A stretch of DNA of 8,374 nt from an uncultured Bacteroidales bacterium (GTDB taxonomy: Bacteria; Bacteroidota; Bacteroidia; Bacteroidales; P3): the NCBI GenBank assembly GCA_947174375.1, contig CAMWIS010000071.1:1-8374 (forward strand). The letters run 5' to 3'. Within the stretch, counting starts at the first letter, position 1. Each line of letters opens with the position of its first letter. Made by a program: the position numbers and the translations under genes. The notes under the pieces were generated by a model. It did no database searches. It was not told where the DNA came from and saw only the letters and a list, made by a program, of their open reading frames with translations. Positions 4,277 through 8,374 of this stretch are shown piece by piece.

Positions 4277-6847
4277 CGGCAAACGGTTTACGATGTCCAT
4301 ACAACGCTGGGCCGACGTATTGTCGCCCGCCGACTGGTAAATCTGCGCCATCAGGTAATAGGCCTGCTTGAAGTCGGGCCGGTATTCAATGACTTTCTGC
4401 AAATCGTTCAACGCCAACTGCATACTCTGACGGTTGCCGCCCTGAAGATTTCCCAAGGCCGACAGCCAGTAGCCGAGCATATCGGTGGGCGCCACGGCCT
4501 TGATCCGCTGGGCCACCGCCGCCATATTGGAAAAGTCATGCCGCGCGTAATAGACATTGGCCAACTGTTGCAGGGCCGTCAGATTGCTCGGTACCGCCTC
4601 CACCCAAAAGGCCGCCAGCACCAACGCGCTGTCGTACTGCCCGCGGTCGGCATACAGTTGCGATAGATGCTCCAAGGCCTGCTCGTTGTAGGGGTTGACC
4701 GCCAACGCCTGCCGGAAGAGCCCGATGGCCGAGTCGGCCTCGCCGCGCCGCATGGCCTCGTAGCCGTAGAAGTCCGACTTGTCGGTGCGCTGCAATACGA
4801 TACAGATTGGCTTGCCGTCCACCTCAACGGTATAAACCGTATTGACGGGCGGGAATGCGGCGCGGTTCTTAATCCAGTCGGGGTTCATGCCCGTAACCGT
4901 GAACACGCCGTAATCCCAGTCGCGGTCGCCCATATCGTATATACGAGAGAAATCCGCTTGGAAATGCGCCGTGTCGCGCAGATAATATTTCAACGAGGCG
5001 TAATGCCACGATACCACCTGTATCTTCTCGCCGGGCGCCAAACGCGACGTGTCGGCGTGCGCCATGACCCATTCCGCCGCCTCGCGCGTGGAATGATAGT
5101 AGTAGTCGAGCTCGTAGCGGCCGTAAGCCTGCTTGACGCCGCCCGCCCATTCGTTGAAATAGACGTATTCGTAGGGGTGGTTCTTGATATAATGCCGCAC
5201 CGGATGCCACAACAGGACGAACGGCAGCGCGATGCACGCATAGCGCAGAGCCGGGCGGCGGCACAGCGCCACCAAATCGTCAAAGCCCAGGCCCGCCAAC
5301 ACGACCAAGGTCGGATAGGCGAACATCGAGTGCCGCCAACCGCCGTAAACGTTGGCCTTGGTATAGGTAATCCAAAAGACGGGGAACACGAAGCAGAACA
5401 ACAGCAGGAACGTCCAGAAGCCCTTGCCCTGCCGCCAGCCCGTCACGAGCCGGATTATCGCGCCTGTCATCACGGCCGTGGGCACGGTCATGAGGATGAA
5501 TTTGGACGTATAATACCACGGCAGTTGGTTAGACCACTGCAACTTGCCTTCAAACAACTGGCGGATGCTGATGGCGAACTGCGACATGGAGGTAAAGGTC
5601 TCCATCGGGTTCTTGATCGGCGCCCGTAGCGCGAACGGCCACAGCAGCACGGCCAAGATATAGCCGCCCACGGCCACGAGCAGGCCGTAGCCGACCATGT
5701 TGCGCCAGAACAGCCGCCTATTATCGCCCGCCGCATACAGCGACTTTAAGCCGTATTGACGGATAAAATAGACCAGCGCGAAAAAGCCGAGGTAGGCGAT
5801 GAGCAACAGCCCGCCGATACGGATGGCCGTAGCCAAGCCGATGCAGATGCCCAGCATGACGAGCGTCGAAACCCGTTGTTTCGGGAACTCCTGCAAAAAG
5901 ACGGTGATGTAGTAGATGCCGATGAGCATGACCGCCGCCAGGTTGGAGTCTTTGAGGTCGTTGAAGCCGTGCCCCATGAAGCGCGGCGAGAAGAAGAACA
6001 ACACGAGCGTGAAGATGGCCGGCAGCCACTTGCGCCCCCCGAGCCGGTAGGCCAACAGCGCCGCGTACAGCATGGCCAGCCACGCGAACACGACATTGAC
6101 CGTATGCCGCGTCTGCATCACGTCGTCGATGCCGAACCACCGCGTCAGCGCGTAGGCGAAATTATCGACCGCCTGCCCGTAAGACGGCAGGTTGTAGTCC
6201 GACCGCATGACGGCCGCCGTGGAGTCCGCGCCCCAGGTGGCGTAGTAGTTATAGACGTTTTCCGCGTGCACGTTATGGATTTCCTCATCGCCGGACATCC
6301 CGGCGTCGAAGCTCGCGCAAACCATCCAAACCAAGGCCGCGGCCGCCAGCACCGTGAAGATGCCGCGCGCTTTGTCGGAGAACCACTGCTTGAACATATC
6401 CCGTAGTTTTACTTGTTCGCTTTCGTTGATATCGTCGTTGATTTTCTTGAACACCAACAGTTTGTTAAGGATGAACGTCAGCAAGCCGACGGGGATGACC
6501 ATGACGCCGCCCGCCAGGTAGTCGCTCAAGCCCACCGTATTGACCAGATAGCTGATACCCGTGATGTTGCACAGATAGGTGAACGCATATACGCCGACGA
6601 ACTTGCCTACGAGCCGGTTGTCGCCGTTGCGGAACACCAAGTGACCGTAAGTCCTGAAGTTGAACAGGATGCCGATGACCTGTCCGATGAGCGTGGCCCA
6701 TACGTAATGCAGGCCTATGGTCAGCAACAGCGCGTACAGGCTGTAGCCGAACAGCGTGTTCAGCCCCGCCACCATGCCGAAACGGATCAGGTGGATGTTC
6801 CACACCTTGCGGAACAGCGTTTTCAGTTGGGATGTGAGGTTGGACAT
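4274..6847 (-). CDS. GtrA-like flippase / GT-C glycosyltransferase / TPR fusion protein
   Basis: The 857-residue protein appears to combine three modules. Residues 18-135 form a four-helix GtrA-like domain (IRFGMVAGLNTLFGY near 21, FNFRTYGHLVF near 62), the family thought to flip polyprenyl-phosphate sugars. Residues about 160-685 resemble GT-C (PMT/ArnT-like) glycosyltransferases: a first helix, the acidic pair Asp187-Glu188 in the first periplasmic loop, SPRFMGHGFNDLKD (287-300), about nine more hydrophobic helices, WRHSMFAYP (504-512), and a soluble domain after 555. Residues about 690-857 hold four to five TPR-like helical pairs, probably periplasmic, that could bind a partner or acceptor. 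The inferred role is to flip a lipid-linked sugar and transfer it to an extracytoplasmic acceptor. The GtrB-like gene 10 nt upstream would make the donor. The sugar and acceptor are unknown. The reading frame is intact through all junctions. Confidence 0.82.
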   Translation of the reverse strand: MSNLTSQLKTLFRKVWNIHLIRFGMVAGLNTLFGYSLYALLLTIGLHYVWATLIGQVIGILFNFRTYGHLVFRNGDNRLVGKFVGVYAFTYLCNITGISYLVNTVGLSDYLAGGVMVIPVGLLTFILNKLLVFKKINDDINESEQVKLRDMFKQWFSDKARGIFTVLAAAALVWMVCASFDAGMSGDEEIHNVHAENVYNYYATWGADSTAAVMRSDYNLPSYGQAVDNFAYALTRWFGIDDVMQTRHTVNVVFAWLAMLYAALLAYRLGGRKWLPAIFTLVLFFFSPRFMGHGFNDLKDSNLAAVMLIGIYYITVFLQEFPKQRVSTLVMLGICIGLATAIRIGGLLLIAYLGFFALVYFIRQYGLKSLYAAGDNRRLFWRNMVGYGLLVAVGGYILAVLLWPFALRAPIKNPMETFTSMSQFAISIRQLFEGKLQWSNQLPWYYTSKFILMTVPTAVMTGAIIRLVTGWRQGKGFWTFLLLFCFVFPVFWITYTKANVYGGWRHSMFAYPTLVVLAGLGFDDLVALCRRPALRYACIALPFVLLWHPVRHYIKNHPYEYVYFNEWAGGVKQAYGRYELDYYYHSTREAAEWVMAHADTSRLAPGEKIQVVSWHYASLKYYLRDTAHFQADFSRIYDMGDRDWDYGVFTVTGMNPDWIKNRAAFPPVNTVYTVEVDGKPICIVLQRTDKSDFYGYEAMRRGEADSAIGLFRQALAVNPYNEQALEHLSQLYADRGQYDSALVLAAFWVEAVPSNLTALQQLANVYYARHDFSNMAAVAQRIKAVAPTDMLGYWLSALGNLQGGNRQSMQLALNDLQKVIEYRPDFKQAYYLMAQIYQSAGDNTSAQRCMDIVNRLP

Positions 6848-6857
6848 GGGATGCGGT

Positions 6858-7793
6858 TTAGTCGAAATTGATGCGTTCCTTTTCTATGACGAGCGGCCGT
6901 TTGCGCACCTGCGTATGGATGGCGCCGACGTATTCGCCGATGATGCCGATAAAGAACAGTTGAACGGCCGAGAAGAAGAACAGCCCGATGACCAAGGGCG
7001 CCTGCCCCACCGAGAAATTCTCCCAATACACGAGTTTATAGATGAAATAGGCGATGGCCACAATCAGGCTGACGATGGCCGTACCGAAACCCAAGAAACT
7101 CGCCAGACGCAACGGCAGCTTGGAATGGTTGACGAAACCCAACATGGCCATATCGTAAAGCGTGTAAAAGTTGTTGTGCGTGCGTCCGCGCTCGCGCTTG
7201 GGCTGTACGAAAGGCACCTCCGCGCGTTCGAAGCCGAGTTCGGCCACCAAACCGCGGAAATACGGATAGGGGTCGTCGATGCCGCGCAACACGTCCATGA
7301 ACTGGCGGTCGTAAAGGCCGAAGCCCGTAAAGTTCTTGACCTGCTCCGTTTCCGAAGCCTTGGCCAGCAGGTTGTAGAACAGCTTGCGCAGGCCGAACAT
7401 CAGCGGGTTTTCCTTGCTTTGGTTCTTGACACCGATGACCACCTTGTAGCCTTCCTCCCAACGCGCCACGAGCGCGGGGATGGTCTCGGGCGGGTCCTGC
7501 AGGTCGGACGCCATCGCGATGACCGCGTCGCCGTAGCACTGGCACATCCCGTGGAAGGGGGAACGGATATGCCCGAAGTTCCGCGCGTTGACGATGCAAC
7601 GGATATGGGGGTCGGCCGCTATTTCCTTGCGGATGAGTTCGACCGTGCGGTCTTTGGACGCATTGTCGATAAAGATATGCTCGTAGTCGTATTGCGGCAA
7701 CGTCTGCATGACCGCGCGAATCCGCTCGCACAGAATGGCCACGTTCTCTTCTTCGTTGTAGCAGGCCGTGATGATGGAGATTTTCTTTTTCAT
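6858..7793 (-). CDS. GtrB/DPM1-like family 2 glycosyltransferase
   Basis: This 311-residue enzyme probably transfers a hexose from a nucleotide sugar to polyprenyl phosphate on the cytoplasmic face of the inner membrane. The N-terminal GT-A domain has the start ISIITACYNEEENV (5-18), FIDNASKDRT (41-50), the metal/nucleotide-binding DLQDPPE motif (97-103), and KRERGRTHNNFY (199-210) in place of the usual RxxGxSK acceptor-side motif. Two membrane helices follow at about 232-254 and 266-290, with a short basic tail, as in GtrB and bacterial DPM1 homologues. Length is normal. The ATG lies 18 nt after the upstream phosphatase stop codon, and only 10 nt separate its stop from the fusion gene, so the genes very likely form one operon. 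Its pairing with a GtrA domain supports a GtrAB-type donor-supply role. The exact sugar cannot be told. Confidence 0.9.
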   Translation of the reverse strand: MKKKISIITACYNEEENVAILCERIRAVMQTLPQYDYEHIFIDNASKDRTVELIRKEIAADPHIRCIVNARNFGHIRSPFHGMCQCYGDAVIAMASDLQDPPETIPALVARWEEGYKVVIGVKNQSKENPLMFGLRKLFYNLLAKASETEQVKNFTGFGLYDRQFMDVLRGIDDPYPYFRGLVAELGFERAEVPFVQPKRERGRTHNNFYTLYDMAMLGFVNHSKLPLRLASFLGFGTAIVSLIVAIAYFIYKLVYWENFSVGQAPLVIGLFFFSAVQLFFIGIIGEYVGAIHTQVRKRPLVIEKERINFD

Positions 7794-7811
7794 GCTGGTG
7801 AGAACCTAAGG

Positions 7812-8374
7812 TTAAAGCAATTCTTCGTACGTATGGATGACGAAATCCGCCCCGCTTTCGGTAGCGAAATCCGCCCCGCCGTAGCCGCCCGTAAACGCCA
7901 TGGTCTTCATGCCGGCATAGCGGCCGGCCTCGATGTCGGGCACCGTATCACCCACCATGACGGCCTGCGCGGGGTCAATGTCGAACATCTTGACCATCGC
8001 TTTCAGCACTTCGGGTTTGGGCAGATGGTCGCCGTCGAAATCGGGCGTGCCTATATATCGGAAACAATCCTTGATGCCCAGGACGTCCAGCACCTCGAGC
8101 GTCGATTTACGCGGTTTGTTCGTGGCCAGGTAGAGCGTCTTGCCCTGCGCCGCCAACCGTTCCATAAACGGACGCACGCCCGCAAACAACTCGGTGCGGC
8201 TATATTTGCCGGCCGTATAGAACGCGCGGAACGTCTGCGCCACGGTCTGCCGCTGCGCCGCATCCAACTGCGGGGAAATCGCGGCGATGATGTCCGGCAA
8301 CAGCGGGCCGATGCGCAGCTTGGACGCGTCGTAATCCCAGCCGAGACGTTCGTAGGCCTGCGCGATACTGCCCA
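7812..8374 (-). CDS. HAD-family phosphatase (phosphoglycolate phosphatase-like), 5' end outside window
   Basis: The open frame runs past the right edge of the window, giving 186 residues of the C-terminal part. A TTG at 8300 is in frame but is not the start, because the preceding codons (GSIAQAYERLG..., then IGPLLPD) match HAD subfamily IA sequence. Visible motifs are LATNK (motif II, Thr84 of the visible part), LPKP (motif III lysine, Lys119) and VGDTVPD (motif IV, acidic residues 142 and 146). The family ending GYGG...GADFVI..YEELL is also present. Motif I (DxDxT) should lie just outside the window. Relatives include Gph and PpaX, but the substrate cannot be assigned. It precedes the glycosyltransferase by 18 nt and is probably cotranscribed. 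It may be a housekeeping passenger or process a sugar phosphate for the pathway. Confidence 0.85.
   Translation of the reverse strand, partial: GSIAQAYERLGWDYDASKLRIGPLLPDIIAAISPQLDAAQRQTVAQTFRAFYTAGKYSRTELFAGVRPFMERLAAQGKTLYLATNKPRKSTLEVLDVLGIKDCFRYIGTPDFDGDHLPKPEVLKAMVKMFDIDPAQAVMVGDTVPDIEAGRYAGMKTMAFTGGYGGADFATESGADFVIHTYEELL

Noticed and set aside
4275..4304. TTG start for the ligase-like gene 10 codons upstream
   Set aside because: The ATG in the TAATG overlap is a better start. The extra ten residues are polar, not part of the first membrane helix, and would need a longer overlap with the upstream gene.
4667..6871. Several plus-strand open frames of 150-320 codons opposite the fusion gene
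   Set aside because: They are mirror frames of the intact 857-residue gene, with low-complexity Arg/His/Gln-rich translations and no promoter or recognisable domain.
7803..7813. AACCTAAGGTT inverted repeat between the phosphatase and glycosyltransferase genes
   Set aside because: The arms are only 5 bp, there is no T-tract, and it overlaps the stop codon in an 18-nt gap. It is too weak to call a terminator or operator.
8298..8300. TTG as the start of the HAD phosphatase
   Set aside because: The frame continues upstream to the window edge with residues typical of the family, so the gene is cut by the window rather than starting there.

Overview
The window looks like chromosomal DNA of a member of the Bacteroidota, probably Bacteroidales. 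Three intergenic promoters match the phylum consensus (TTTG, 19-21 nt, TAnnTTTG), Shine-Dalgarno sites are absent, and the genes include a GIN-domain SGAS-repeat lipoprotein and RecJ. Coding DNA is clearly richer in G+C than the intergenic DNA. I cannot name the genus.

Left part (1-1282). Bases 1-140 hold a leftward promoter for a gene outside the window. Next come a Rho-independent terminator and a leftward lipoprotein gene (DUF2807/GIN type) built from eight SGAS-type repeats of about 20 residues. The 309-nt gap between this gene and recJ is not empty. On the minus strand it holds a strong consensus promoter, about 190 nt of sequence able to form two long hairpins, and a T-tract. I read this as a free-standing small RNA, possibly 6S-like, or else a long structured leader of the lipoprotein gene. 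Its promoter is interleaved with the rightward recJ promoter, and recJ is apparently leaderless.

Middle (1283-3073). recJ encodes the single-strand-specific 5'-3' exonuclease of recombination and repair, with all family motifs present. Its 3' end overlaps the convergent neighbour by 11 bp.

Right part (3063-8374), all leftward and tightly packed. Transcription order is: a HAD-family phosphatase (5' end outside the window), a GtrB/DPM1-like polyprenyl-phosphate glycosyltransferase, an 857-residue fusion of a GtrA-like flippase domain, a GT-C glycosyltransferase and TPR repeats, and an O-antigen ligase/polymerase-like membrane protein coupled through a TAATG stop/start overlap. The last three form a plausible pathway. 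A sugar is loaded onto polyprenyl phosphate in the cytoplasm, flipped across the inner membrane, and transferred to a periplasmic acceptor glycan or lipid. A Wzy/WaaL-type enzyme then polymerises or ligates the product. The most unusual features are the fusion protein and the promoter/RNA region upstream of recJ. I see no mobile element, CRISPR array, tRNA or rRNA.
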